This document shows, one piece after another, positions 1 through 7,524 of a stretch of 14,767 nt of DNA; position 1 is the stretch's first letter; each line of letters opens with the position of its first letter. The notes under the pieces were generated by a model. That model was not told the DNA's origin and ran no database searches. It saw only the letters and a program-made list of their open reading frames with translations. The stretch comes from Ruminococcus sp. AF31-8BH (GTDB taxonomy: Bacteria; Bacillota; Clostridia; Lachnospirales; Lachnospiraceae), in contig NZ_QTVN01000009.1 of assembly GCF_003460605.1 (NCBI RefSeq), forward strand, positions 1 to 14,767. Direction: 5' to 3'. Made by a program: the position numbers and the translations under genes.

Positions 1-236
1 CCGCCGATCCTGCCGTATTCGGCGGTCAGCTTCCCAACAGCGGCAAGCAGCTCGTCGTTGACGGGGGAAACGGTTATGATGGGGCGTATGGCTGCCCCGG
101 TTATGGCTTGGCGGATAAACTCGGCTTGGCTCATGTTGCAGGCAGAAAGCCTTTCCGCAAACTCGGCGTATTCTTCCTCGGTCATGCGTGTCTTGACTAC
201 CCGGCTGCGGTGCGGTGTGTTATATCGTTTTCGCAT
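1..236 (-). CDS. mobC: MobC-like relaxosome accessory protein (3' end off the window)
   Basis: The first 78 codons of a small basic protein that starts MRKRYNTPHRSRVVKTRMTE and continues with EEYAEFAERLSACNMSQAEFIR. This N-terminus matches the ribbon-helix-helix MobC family, which binds oriT and helps a relaxase of the MOBP type to nick it. The start is fixed by AAAGGAGG about 8 bases upstream of the ATG. The gene reads leftwards and is cut by the window edge at position 1, so its C-terminus is not visible and the relaxase expected after it lies outside. It could belong to the conjugative backbone or to the element that interrupts maff2. Only about 1.6 kb separates it from the broken maff2, so the second origin is favoured. 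Family call confident, ownership uncertain. Confidence 0.85.
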   Translation of the reverse strand, partial: MRKRYNTPHRSRVVKTRMTEEEYAEFAERLSACNMSQAEFIRQAITGAAIRPIITVSPVNDELLAAVGKLTAEYGRIG

Positions 237-670
237 GGTAAAAACCTCCTTTCGGCTGCCGCATGGCTGCGGCGGGATAAGCGGCGTAAGCCGCATAAGC
301 AGGGTTTGGGGAAGGCACTCCCCAACAAGATTCCCGCAGGGGCAAAATGAGCGAAAAGCGAATTTTGGTACTGCGGTAGAATCTTGCTCTAAGAAACTGC
401 CGGCCTGCCGTTCACTTGCTACTGCCACTTTTTCAGAAAATCTATAACCAGCTTTTTTTATAAAAGGCTGCGGGCTGGCGTTTTTCCCTTACTCCCTACA
501 AACCACAAAAGAGCAGAATGGACGGACTTTCCGGCAAGAACTTTTCCGGCGGCTCGGTCTTTCCCGACAATAAGGCGTTTCGGAAGCTGCGTTTTGCCCG
601 CTGTCTGAAAAAAATGGCAGCCTTTTTTGGTTTCACTGTCTAATACGGAACTTTTGGAAATTTGCCAAAA
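237..670. other. Non-coding region upstream of mobC, oriT candidate
   Basis: No convincing gene lies between mobC and the lipoprotein gene. Close to mobC there are two adjacent hairpins: GCGGC(281-285)/GCCGC(290-294) with loop GTAA, and TTGGGG(306-311)/CCCCAA(320-325). Paired hairpins just upstream of mobC are the usual place for an origin of transfer in such elements. The rest (350-670) is mixed sequence with pyrimidine-rich stretches and no recognised nic sequence. The oriT assignment is inferred from position and structure only. Confidence 0.4.
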
Positions 671-678
671 ATGGACGC

Positions 679-712
679 AAAAAAAGCAGCAAATCTTTTT
701 CGGATTTACTGC
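679..712 (-). terminator. Intrinsic terminator after the lipoprotein gene
   Basis: On the minus strand an imperfect stem (703-712 with 686-695, one mismatch) encloses a short A-rich loop and is followed by seven T residues (685-679). It lies about 85 bases beyond the stop of the lipoprotein gene and would end leftward transcription before the mobC region. Confidence 0.75.
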
Positions 713-795
713 TTCATGTGCCGCTGCGGTGCGGCGGGATGGATATTCAGTTGAAATAAAAGAGGATGGTGGTACTTTAGTCTATCGACTCTTTA

Positions 796-1284
796 CTAAC
801 TATTAGGTAATCTTGAAAGATTTTCCTTGAATTTATCTAAAGAATGTTCATTGTTTCCCGCAAAAATAAGTGGAATTGTATATTCATATGATATGCCATT
901 TTCATAGTCCGATAATTGTATTTTTATAGTATCATCCCTCTCATCTTTAGGTGCTATATATATGAATGAATTTTTATTTATATCAGATATTTTCCCTTTT
1001 TCAGAAGAAACAGTATAACCCCAGTCTGTTAAATTTGTCTTTATTGTAACTTCTGTTTCTGTTTCTTTTCTAGTCTGCAATGCTGTTTTATCGATTTGGA
1101 TATCAAAAGGAGTCGAACCTAACAATTCACTGTTTATATTTACAAGTTCTTCTCCATTTGTTTTAGAAATATTAGATTCATCTTCATAATTTTGTTGAGA
1201 TTCATCTTTTGGTGTTTCTCTGTTACATCCTAATAAAAAGCATAAAATAATTAGTACTAATACAGAAAGTTGTTTTTTTTGCAT
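796..1284 (-). CDS. Putative lipoprotein of unknown function
   Basis: A 162-aa protein with an N-terminal signal of lipoprotein type: MQKKQ, a hydrophobic stretch LSVLVLIILCFLL and lipobox LLGC, with Cys20 as the expected lipidated residue. The mature part starts with an acidic, Asn/Ser-rich linker (residues 22-50) followed by a compact, beta-rich segment to about residue 145. I recognise no family. The start is supported by AAAGGAG 6 bases upstream. It is clearly AT-richer than mobC or virD4, which suggests cargo acquired separately. It follows the secreted-protein gene by 114 bases, a gap that holds a long hairpin, and it has its own terminator downstream. It probably sits on the outer face of the cytoplasmic membrane. 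Confidence 0.75.
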   Translation of the reverse strand: MQKKQLSVLVLIILCFLLGCNRETPKDESQQNYEDESNISKTNGEELVNINSELLGSTPFDIQIDKTALQTRKETETEVTIKTNLTDWGYTVSSEKGKISDINKNSFIYIAPKDERDDTIKIQLSDYENGISYEYTIPLIFAGNNEHSLDKFKENLSRLPNS

Positions 1285-1309
1285 TTATTTCTCCTTTCAT
1301 ATTATCAAA

Positions 1310-1360
1310 GAAAGCACTGAGAGTACTTTCAAGAAATTTTGAAATATTCTCAATGCTTTC
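1310..1360. terminator. Long imperfect hairpin between two cargo genes
   Basis: Positions 1310-1332 pair with 1338-1360 (outer arms GAAAGCACTGAGAG and the near complement), giving a stem of about 20 bp with a few mismatches and a tiny loop. On the plus strand it is followed by TATTTTTTG; on the minus strand by TTTGATAAT. It looks like a bidirectional or attenuating terminator. It lies directly upstream of the lipoprotein ribosome site, so it could also set how much of that gene is read through. Confidence 0.55.
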
Positions 1361-1398
1361 TATTTTTTGATCATAAACTTGCCGGTAATGATACTATG

Positions 1399-1704
1399 TT
1401 AATTTATCTCTTTCGCGTAACCTTTGTTGCAATATACACATGCACCATTCACCCATTTGTGAGACATTTCAATCGTCTCAACTTCATAAATGCTTACTTC
1501 TCCACAAATTAAACATTGTTTGTAATTATATACATGACGTGTCGCACATTTATCCCCGTCATCATATATACCAGGCATTTCATCTTCATATCCATAGTAC
1601 TGGGGAGAACCCCAACTATGAGTATGAGCGGCAAATACAGTCATTGGAGCAGCTACAATTCCAGCTACTACTGAAAGTGCTAAAATAGATTTTCTTAAAT
1701 TCAT
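1399..1704 (-). CDS. Small secreted Cys/His-rich protein
   Basis: A 101-aa protein with a Sec signal peptide: a basic start (MNLRKS), a hydrophobic core (ILALSVVAGIVAAPM) and a probable cut after VFA at residue 25. The mature part of about 75 residues carries histidines (HTHSW) and two CxxC pairs, CLIC and CVYC, with a further Cys before them. This resembles a small exported zinc-ribbon or disulphide-bonded domain. I cannot assign a named family or function. The start is set by GGGAGG 6 bases upstream. It has a good promoter upstream (1752-1780) and is AT-rich like the neighbouring lipoprotein gene. The pair may be surface or secreted cargo of the element that interrupts maff2. Confidence 0.75.
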   Translation of the reverse strand: MNLRKSILALSVVAGIVAAPMTVFAAHTHSWGSPQYYGYEDEMPGIYDDGDKCATRHVYNYKQCLICGEVSIYEVETIEMSHKWVNGACVYCNKGYAKEIN

Positions 1705-1751
1705 AAGTTCCTCCCTTTCCTTAAAAATACATAGCTCTTTGTTACATTGTC

Positions 1752-1780
1752 ATTTTAACATAATAATTGGTAAAATGCAA
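1752..1780 (-). promoter_or_regulatory. Sigma-A-type promoter for the secreted-protein gene
   Basis: On the minus strand TTGCAT (1780-1775) and TAAAAT (1757-1752) are separated by exactly 17 bases. The expected start of transcription is about 35-45 bases before the ATG at 1704. It is the only strong consensus pair in the 160-base gap after the broken maff2. Confidence 0.7.
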
Positions 1781-1867
1781 TAATTTATTTTCTATTTACG
1801 AGAAAATACTGTGCATATTATCTTATTTAGGAATAGTTAAGGCGGCTACCTAAATCTTTTTATTACT

Positions 1868-2008
1868 TTACCGCACATGAGCATTTGCACCTGGGTTGTC
1901 ATTTCCGTAGCCCTCCAAGAGGTTGATAACGCCCCAAATGCCAAGACCTGCTCCGAGAGCGATAACGAGTGTCTGTAAAACGCCTACTGCGCTGTTGAAA
2001 AATGCCAT
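1868..2008 (-). pseudogene. maff2: maff2, 3'-truncated
   Basis: A 46-aa reading frame beginning MAFFNSAVGVLQTL, with one membrane helix (about residues 10-31) and LLEGYGNDNPG. This is the N-terminal two thirds of Maff2, a small membrane protein found between VirD4 and the membrane-channel genes in Tn1549/CTn-type ICEs. From memory, family members continue NPGAKSQGIKQLMAGGG with a second hydrophobic helix. Here the frame departs after NPGA, reads NAHVR and stops. The start is backed by AAAGGAG 8 bases upstream. The truncation removes the second half of the protein, so the copy is probably inactive. It reads like a clean insertion or deletion boundary rather than gradual decay, because the retained part is intact. 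Confidence 0.85.
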
Positions 2009-2054
2009 AATATAACTCCTTTCTGCCGCTGTGCGGCTGCCCGAAAAAGGGCAT

Positions 2055-2087
2055 AAAAAACGGCGGTCAGTTTTCGATAACTGCCGC
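2055..2087 (-). terminator. Intrinsic terminator between the 70-aa gene and maff2
   Basis: On the minus strand GCGGCAGTT (2087-2079) pairs with AACTGACCGC (2072-2063, one bulged base), and a T6 run follows at 2060-2055. It would limit read-through from virD4 into maff2. The remaining gap (2088-2218) holds no gene I can support. Confidence 0.6.
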
Positions 2088-2218
2088 GGTCATAAGTCCC
2101 CGCGCTGCGTTTGTTGCTGCGGCGCGGCGGTATTCAGTTGTAAGGGTGCGGCTTCCTGCCGCGATACGCGCAAGGAGTAGGGGCGCGTACCATGTAGCCC
2201 GTGTTTATTATTTTTACT

Positions 2219-2431
2219 TTAAGCTCCCTCCTTTTCAAAAAGTGGTGTGTAGACAGGCATAATGCCGTACTGCCGTTCCCGGACAGCTTCGATATACTTG
2301 ATATAGGAAATACCTGCCTGTCTTGTCCTGCGTTCCTGTTCCCGCTGCATTTCCTCGGCTGCTTCCACAAGCCCGCTGATAGCTCGGATTAGCTGCTGTT
2401 TTGCCTTTTTCTTTCTGATACGCTTATTCAT
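2219..2431 (-). CDS. Small basic coiled protein of the conjugation operon
   Basis: A 70-aa, highly charged protein with a Lys/Arg-rich start (MNKRIRKKKAKQQ) and a helical, Glu/Arg-rich middle (VEAAEEMQREQERRTRQ). I do not recognise a named domain. Its ATG overlaps the virD4 stop (ATGA at 2431-2428) and it has AGGAGG 7 bases upstream inside virD4, so it is translationally coupled to virD4. A small gene between virD4 and maff2 is a common backbone feature. It would be cytoplasmic. Downstream lies a terminator before maff2. Confidence 0.7.
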   Translation of the reverse strand: MNKRIRKKKAKQQLIRAISGLVEAAEEMQREQERRTRQAGISYIKYIEAVRERQYGIMPVYTPLFEKEGA

Positions 2432-3915
2432 TCTGTATCCTCCTGCAAATCTGCTTCGTCAACTTCGTAATAGTCAAATACCTCGTCCGGCTTTACGATT
2501 GCAGGACGGCGGCGCAAGTGCTTTTCCATGTCAAAGGCATTTTTCTTGTCAAAGTCGGAAAGGTACTTGTACTTCGGGTGTTTGGTAATATCATATTTTT
2601 CGGAGAAGAACGGGCGCACCCCGCGTAGCTGCAAGATACATTTCCCGCCATCCATGACCGCAATTTCATCTTCGCTCATAAGCTGCTTGCCTAACTTCTG
2701 ATAGTTCAGCCCGTGGGAAAGCTCCCGTCCTCTTGTTTCGGAAGTATTGAAGCTGTCAATCGTTTCTTTCCCCAAGATTTCCGACATTTCTTTAAGGGTC
2801 GTTTTCTCCTTTCCGCCCAAGAACAGGGTCGTATCGCAGTTGCCGACAATGGTATCGGCGTTGTCCTTGTAGATAGCCTTTAGCTGCGACTGGCTCTGCA
2901 AGATGATGGACGCGGAGATTTCACGGCTTCGGATAGTGGCAATGAGCTTTTCAAACTTCGGTATCTGCCCGATATTTGCAAACTCGTCAAGCAGACAGCG
3001 CACATGAACAGGCAGCCGCCCGCCGTACACATCATCTGCCTTGTCACAAAGCAGATTGAAAAGCTGTGTGTAAAGGATTGATACAACAAAGTTAAAGGTG
3101 TCGTCGGTGTCGGAGATAATAACAAAAAGCGCGGTCTTTCGGTCACCCAAGGTGTCAAGCTCCATTTCGTCGGTTTCCATCAGCTCGCGCAGCTCCCGAA
3201 TGTCAAAGGGTGCAAGCCGCGCACCGCAGGAAATGAGGATAGAGCTTCTTGTTTTTCCGGCAGACAGCAAAAACTTCTTGTACTGGCGCACCGCAAAATG
3301 TTCCGGGTCTTTTTCTTCCAAGCGTTCAAACATGAGGTCAACGGGGGATTGAAATTCCGGGTCGTCCTCGCGGGCTTCCGACGCATTTATCATTTCAAGC
3401 AGCGTCGTAAAGTTTTTCTCATTCTCCGGGGCTTCGTACCAGATGTAGCCGATAAGGGCGCAGTAAAAAAGCCGTTCCGACTTCACCCAAAAATCCTCGC
3501 CGGATTTTTCCCCGTCGCCTTTGGTGTTGGCGATAATGGTATTTACCAGTTTCAAAATATCCTTTTCGCTGCGGAGATAGGCAAAGGGATTGTACCGCAT
3601 GGATTTCTTGAAATTGATGGTGTTTAGCACCTTGATTTTGTACCCGCCCCGCTGCAAGAGCTTCCCGCACTCGATTAAAACCGTTCCTTTCGGGTCGGTT
3701 ACAACATAGCTGCTGTGCATTTGCATTAAGTTGGGCTTTACAAAAAACCTCGTCTTGCCGCTGCCGGAGCCGCCGATTACAAGTACGTTTTTGTTTCGTG
3801 CATATTTCGGGTGCTTCGGGCGGCTACTCATCATCAGCCTTTCGGTCTGCGTCAGCAGCACGTTATTTTCAAACATGGGGTCGATATATGGCTTTATATC
3901 CTCGGTATTGCCCCA
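2428..3915 (-). pseudogene. virD4: virD4-type coupling protein, 3' part (ATPase domain)
   Basis: Encodes the cytosolic part of a type IV coupling protein of the VirD4/TraG family, which delivers the relaxase-DNA complex to the conjugation channel. Visible are the family segment GNTEDIKPYIDP leading into MFENNVLL, Walker A GGSGSGKT (residues 35-42 counted from Met at 3876), VVTDPKG, Walker B LLDEFANIG, and the downstream sensor region SIILQSQSQL. The first membrane-anchoring codons are missing; they lie about 7.7 kb away at 11606-11902. An in-frame TGA at 3930-3928 and the lack of a ribosome site before Met 3876 mean that this half is probably not made as it stands. Joined to the other half it gives one frame of about 593 codons, the normal family size. 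Interrupted rather than decayed: I see no frameshift. Confidence 0.93.
3913..3915. other. Attachment core, distal end of the IME
   Basis: Minus-strand TGG at 3915-3913 is the only sequence shared with the other end (11608-11606). Outside it, virD4 resumes as GGCAATACC (G-N-T). Such short cores are typical of serine integrases, which exchange at a central dinucleotide. The exact two crossover bases within TGG cannot be decided by eye. Confidence 0.75.
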
Positions 3916-3925
3916 TGAAGCGTTT

Positions 3926-3931
3926 TGTCAA
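3926..3931 (-). promoter_or_regulatory. Orphan -35 box at the IME end
   Basis: A perfect TTGACA on the minus strand (3931-3926), 10 bases inside the attachment core and pointing outwards. In the integrated state no acceptable -10 box lies 16-18 bases away (ATACCG at 17). In the excised circle it falls 17 bases upstream of CATAAT at the other end of the element. Confidence 0.7.
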
Positions 3932-3964
3932 GTGCTTTTTTGAGTTATTGACGCAAATTATCGT

Positions 3965-4011
3965 GAAAGTGCGAAAGTGCAAAGTGCAAAGGGTCTGCGT
4001 TTTGCACTTTC
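3965..4011. repeat. GAAAGTGC tandem repeats with an inverted copy
   Basis: Plus strand: GAAAGTGC at 3965-3972 and 3973-3980, AAAGTGC at 3981-3987, and the inverted GCACTTTC at 4004-4011. The arms 3981-3990 and 4001-4010 form a perfect 10-bp stem around a 10-base loop. The block overlaps the stop codon of the primase-helicase gene and lies 50-100 bp from the attachment core. No T-tract follows, so it is not a standard terminator. It could bind a replication or recombination protein. Confidence 0.7.
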
Positions 4012-5911
4012 AGCTTGCGGGTTCGGGTGGCTGCTTCTTCTTGATGAAGTTGTACCATTGACCGCCGACACGCCTTGCGCCTAAAATGCCGCCCATGCCG
4101 CGCTTGGCGTTCTGCACCGTCCTCTCGGATATTCCGGCTTCGGCTGCGGCCTTTACAATGTCCTCGCTGGCAAGCTCTTTCCCGTCTGCCAACAGGTCAA
4201 GTATCAGCCGTTCCGCCTGCTCGGTCTTGGTGGCGTTGTTGCCGCCCGCGCCGGACAGCAGCTCGTCGGCGGTAATATCATACTCGCCTATCCACGAAAA
4301 GCCTGTTTCCGGGTCAAGGCAAAAGGCAACGGGCTTTCCCTCCGGCGCAAGGGAAGATTTGTCGTGAATGATGACGCGCACATTCGGTTCTCGCTTCACG
4401 CGCCCGATCAGCAGGACGCTCCTTGCTGCGGCGCGGAAGTCGATAGAACCTAATCCTCGGTACGCGCTCTGCCCTCCGGCAGCTTTGTTGAGATGTCCGA
4501 TAAGGATAACGGCGCACCCGGTACGCTCGGCAACATCGGCAAGGCGGCGGAACATGGGGCGCACTTCGTTTGCCCGGTTCATGTCGGTTTTTTCGCCCAT
4601 GTACGCCTGTATGGGATCAAGGATAATCAGCCGCGCCCCGTTCTGCGTGATTGCCTTTTCTATGCGCTCATCGGAGAGGGTAAGCTCCCGCTTGGCTTCA
4701 TCAATCACAAGCACGCGGTCAAGGTCGGCTTCGGCTTCCATCAAGCGGGGCTTGACGGTATCGCCCAAACCGTCCTCGGCGGTCTGGTAAATTACTTGGA
4801 ATGGCGGCAAGGGCTTCATTCCCGGCAGCGTTCCCCCGGTGGTGCAGGCGGCGGCAAGGCGTAGGGCAAAGGTGGTCTTTCCCTCGCCGGGGTTGCCCTG
4901 TACTATGGTTACTTTCCCAAAGGGGATATACGGCTCCCATAGCCATTCAACGGTCTGTGTGTCAACCTCGCTCATGCGGATAATCTCAACGGTTTCTTCC
5001 TGCGGCGGCTCTTTCAGTCCATAGACCGCTTCGCGGAGATACTTCCCGTCTGTGATTTCTCCCCTGCGCGTCTGTACCTCATTCCAGTCTTTGAAAAGAG
5101 GGATAAGGCGGTGGACGGTCAAGCCCTCCGGCATAAGCTCCACAAGGCGGCTGCAAGCGTCGTTTCCGGCTTGGTCGCTGTCAAGGCAGAGGTAAACGGT
5201 CTTGATGTTCGGACGGTCAGAGAGGAAACGCAGCAGGGCTTTTTCTCCCACGCCGCCTAACGCCAGATAGCTTTGCCTCTGCCAGTCCTTTTTGAACAGA
5301 CAGAGGAAAGATAAGAGGTCTATCGGGGCTTCAAAAACAAACAATCTTTCGCCCTCGCCCCGGTAGCAGAAGTTAAAGGCTTTGTCGCTGCCTTTCACAT
5401 CAAGCCGGAAGTTTCCCGCCGTTCCCTTGCTGTGGGCGTAGCGCGGTATTCCGTCCTCGTCCCGCCCTATGAATACGGCGTTGTGGTGGGCGGCTTCCTC
5501 GTAAATATCCCCGGTGGCAAAGAAAAAGCCCGTCACATCTTCGTCAATGCGGCGGGCGGCTGTGAGGTAGTTCCTCGCTATGCGGTTGTCGGTGCTGCGG
5601 GGTGGTAGTCGGAAGTCAGAGAGGGGCGCGGGGCTTGGTCTGTCCGGCGGCGGGGCTGCGCCTTTTTCTCCTGTCAGCATTTCAACGGCTTCGGTAAAGC
5701 TCTTGCCGAAAAACTCCATGACAAAATCAATGGGGCCGCCGCCTTTGCTCTGGCTGTGCCTGTACCACTTGTTTCCCCGGATTGTCAGGCTGTCATGCCG
5801 CTTCCAGCGGTACTCCTGTCCGGCGCGGGTAAGCTGCTCGCCCAGTCCTTGCAGAAAAGAAACAAGGTCGGCTTGGTTGGCGCGGTCTATCTGTTCTTGG
5901 GTGTAATACAT
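4010..5911 (-). CDS. TOPRIM primase-RecA-like helicase fusion
   Basis: A 633-aa replication protein. Residues 1-85 are a DNA-primase-like N-terminal region (KWYRHSQSKGGGPIDFVMEF, DUF3991-type context). Residues about 185-270 form a TOPRIM domain with Glu194 (FEAPIDLL) and the Asp pair LDSDQAG (244/246). Residues about 325-540 are a RepA/RecA-like hexameric helicase with Walker A GNPGEGKT (339-346) and Walker B LIILDPIQ. A C-terminal winged-helix-like part follows (SERTVQNAKRGM). Such fusions support autonomous or rolling-circle replication of mobilizable elements. The ATG has AAAGGAG 10 bases upstream and lies 16 bases after the relaxase stop, so the two are co-transcribed. It is the last gene of the IME. 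The family call is strong; that the IME replicates is inferred. Confidence 0.9.
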   Translation of the reverse strand: MYYTQEQIDRANQADLVSFLQGLGEQLTRAGQEYRWKRHDSLTIRGNKWYRHSQSKGGGPIDFVMEFFGKSFTEAVEMLTGEKGAAPPPDRPSPAPLSDFRLPPRSTDNRIARNYLTAARRIDEDVTGFFFATGDIYEEAAHHNAVFIGRDEDGIPRYAHSKGTAGNFRLDVKGSDKAFNFCYRGEGERLFVFEAPIDLLSFLCLFKKDWQRQSYLALGGVGEKALLRFLSDRPNIKTVYLCLDSDQAGNDACSRLVELMPEGLTVHRLIPLFKDWNEVQTRRGEITDGKYLREAVYGLKEPPQEETVEIIRMSEVDTQTVEWLWEPYIPFGKVTIVQGNPGEGKTTFALRLAAACTTGGTLPGMKPLPPFQVIYQTAEDGLGDTVKPRLMEAEADLDRVLVIDEAKRELTLSDERIEKAITQNGARLIILDPIQAYMGEKTDMNRANEVRPMFRRLADVAERTGCAVILIGHLNKAAGGQSAYRGLGSIDFRAAARSVLLIGRVKREPNVRVIIHDKSSLAPEGKPVAFCLDPETGFSWIGEYDITADELLSGAGGNNATKTEQAERLILDLLADGKELASEDIVKAAAEAGISERTVQNAKRGMGGILGARRVGGQWYNFIKKKQPPEPAS

Positions 5912-5927
5912 AAAAGTTCAACTCCTT

Positions 5928-7442
5928 TCAGCGGTCTATATCGTGCCGCTTGGTGCGGCTCTGCGTCTGCTCCGGCTGGTCGGCGCGGAGTGCAATATCC
6001 ACGCATTTGCGGATTTTTTGAAGCTCGGCAACCTCGGCGCGGGTCTCTTTCAGCGTGTCATATTCCGCTTCCCTCTGTGTTTTGAGGTCAGCATATTCCT
6101 GTTCCCATTCCGCAATAGGCAAGGTCTTTGTTCCTTTAGGCAGATTTGCATGGAGATAGCGGCTTGCTGCGTTCCATAGGGTCAGCTCGGCGCGGTGGGC
6201 TTCCTCGTACTTGTCGCGCTTGTTTGTCCAGCCGTTTTGCAGCTTTTTCAGCTCATCGTGAATGGGCTTGTACTCTGTATAGTTCTTCCCGTATTCAATT
6301 AGCTTTTGCAGCTTCTTCATGCGTTCCTCGGTGGTTTTCATTCCCTCCCGGATTGAATAGGCTTTATCACTGACAGAGGAAAGAGAAGCGTCCAGCTCAT
6401 CAAGATTAGAGATACCATGCTCGGAAAGATAGTTGACCGCTGCCGCTATGGTTTTCAGTTCATCGGCTGTGTGCTGTTGTTGCCATCGCTGCGAATACTT
6501 CCGGCTCTTTTCTCTCTGAACGCTCAAATACTTCATCAACAGATTTGCAAGGTTGGGAGATTGCGGCGGCTGCTTCGGGGCGGTTTCCCGCGCTTTGAAC
6601 AGGTCGGCAATCCACTCTTTGAGCTTCCCAATCTGCGCCCGGATTTCCCGGATAAGGCGGTTTGCCTTTTGAATACTGCGGTTCAGTTCGCCTTTCTCGG
6701 TGGCGATACCTTTCTTCTCCATCTGGCAAGCCGCCACGCCCATATGGACGGTCGGTATTTCGTCAATGCCGCGCTCGGCGTTACTGCGGTGGTCGATACG
6801 CTCCGGGCTTCCGGCACGCTCAAGATAGTCGTTTGAAATATCAGCCCATGCCTTGCGCCAAACAAGCGCATTCTCTTGGCTGTTCCAGCCTGTGAGGTCA
6901 ACCTTGTGGGTTTTGTATCTTCCGCTTGGCAAGCGGATACGCTCGCCGTTTTCGTCAAGGTCATATTCCTTTTTGGATTTCGCCGCCCATGCTCCGCGCT
7001 CGTCAAGGGGGCGCATGGTAAGCATAATATGACAATGGGGGTTGCCGCTGTTGGTGTCGTGAATGGCATAATCAACGCACATTCCTCTGGAAACAAATTG
7101 AGAGGAACAGTATTCCCGGACAAGCCGGATCTGTTCCTCTCTGGATAATTCTATGGGGAGCGCCGCGTCAATCTCTCTGGCAAGCTGGGCGTTCCCGGCT
7201 TTCTCGTAAAGCTCCACGCTGTTCCACAAGGTTGAGCGGTCAGAGAAAGAGGGCGGGGCATGGGGCGGCAGCATGATCTCTGTATGGACAACGCCGCCTT
7301 TGCGGGTGTAGTCATGGGTCATTCCGTCCCATTCGTTTGTCAGCTTTTCACCGCTTCGGTAGGCGGCTGCGGCAATGGCTGATTTGCCTTTTCCTCGGCT
7401 CACAATGCCGATGTTCCAATGGTAAATGGCTATGGGTATCAC
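5928..7442 (-). CDS. mobA: MobA/MobL-type relaxase (MOBQ)
   Basis: A conjugative relaxase of about 500 aa that should nick the IME oriT, bind the 5' end and lead the strand to the recipient. The N-terminal nuclease domain (about 1-230) shows the family start HWNIGIVSRGKGKSAIAAAA followed by YRSGE (candidate catalytic Tyr28) and the metal-binding histidines YAIHD (128) and NPHCHIML (136, 138). The rest is a long charged coiled coil (about 240-490). The start is unusual: the GTG at 7442 overlaps the ribosome site GGGAGGTG, while the codon where family members often begin (M-A-I-Y-H) is ATA here, 8 bases after the site. Either start changes only the first few residues. It is divergently served by the oriT upstream and followed by the primase-helicase. 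Confidence 0.92.
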   Translation of the reverse strand: MIPIAIYHWNIGIVSRGKGKSAIAAAAYRSGEKLTNEWDGMTHDYTRKGGVVHTEIMLPPHAPPSFSDRSTLWNSVELYEKAGNAQLAREIDAALPIELSREEQIRLVREYCSSQFVSRGMCVDYAIHDTNSGNPHCHIMLTMRPLDERGAWAAKSKKEYDLDENGERIRLPSGRYKTHKVDLTGWNSQENALVWRKAWADISNDYLERAGSPERIDHRSNAERGIDEIPTVHMGVAACQMEKKGIATEKGELNRSIQKANRLIREIRAQIGKLKEWIADLFKARETAPKQPPQSPNLANLLMKYLSVQREKSRKYSQRWQQQHTADELKTIAAAVNYLSEHGISNLDELDASLSSVSDKAYSIREGMKTTEERMKKLQKLIEYGKNYTEYKPIHDELKKLQNGWTNKRDKYEEAHRAELTLWNAASRYLHANLPKGTKTLPIAEWEQEYADLKTQREAEYDTLKETRAEVAELQKIRKCVDIALRADQPEQTQSRTKRHDIDR

Positions 7443-7524
7443 CTCCCGGATAGGATAATAAAGCCCTCAAAAATGGTACAGACGCCAACGGCGGGTGTAC
7501 TGTTTTTGCGGGTGTGCAGGGATA

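Larger units (their letters stand above)
1..1891 (-). mobile_element. Probable end of a second inserted element (or deletion scar) in maff2
   Basis: Everything left of the break in maff2 is foreign to the usual gene order. VirD4 and Maff2 are normally followed by the membrane channel and VirB4 genes, but here two AT-rich secreted or lipoprotein genes and then mobC follow. The break lies at about 1884-1891 (minus strand GGTGCAAA). No recombinase is visible; in an intact second element it would lie beyond position 1. A deletion joining maff2 to a distal mobC region is the alternative. Confidence 0.5.

Noticed and set aside
58..447. Plus-strand frames over the mobC region
   Set aside because: They overlap mobC on the wrong strand, have no good ribosome site and resemble no family.
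2134..2218. Possible short peptide MVRAPTPCAYRGRKPHPYN after the 70-aa gene
   Set aside because: The nearest ribosome site is about 30 bases from the ATG and there is no family match; it is probably untranslated spacer.
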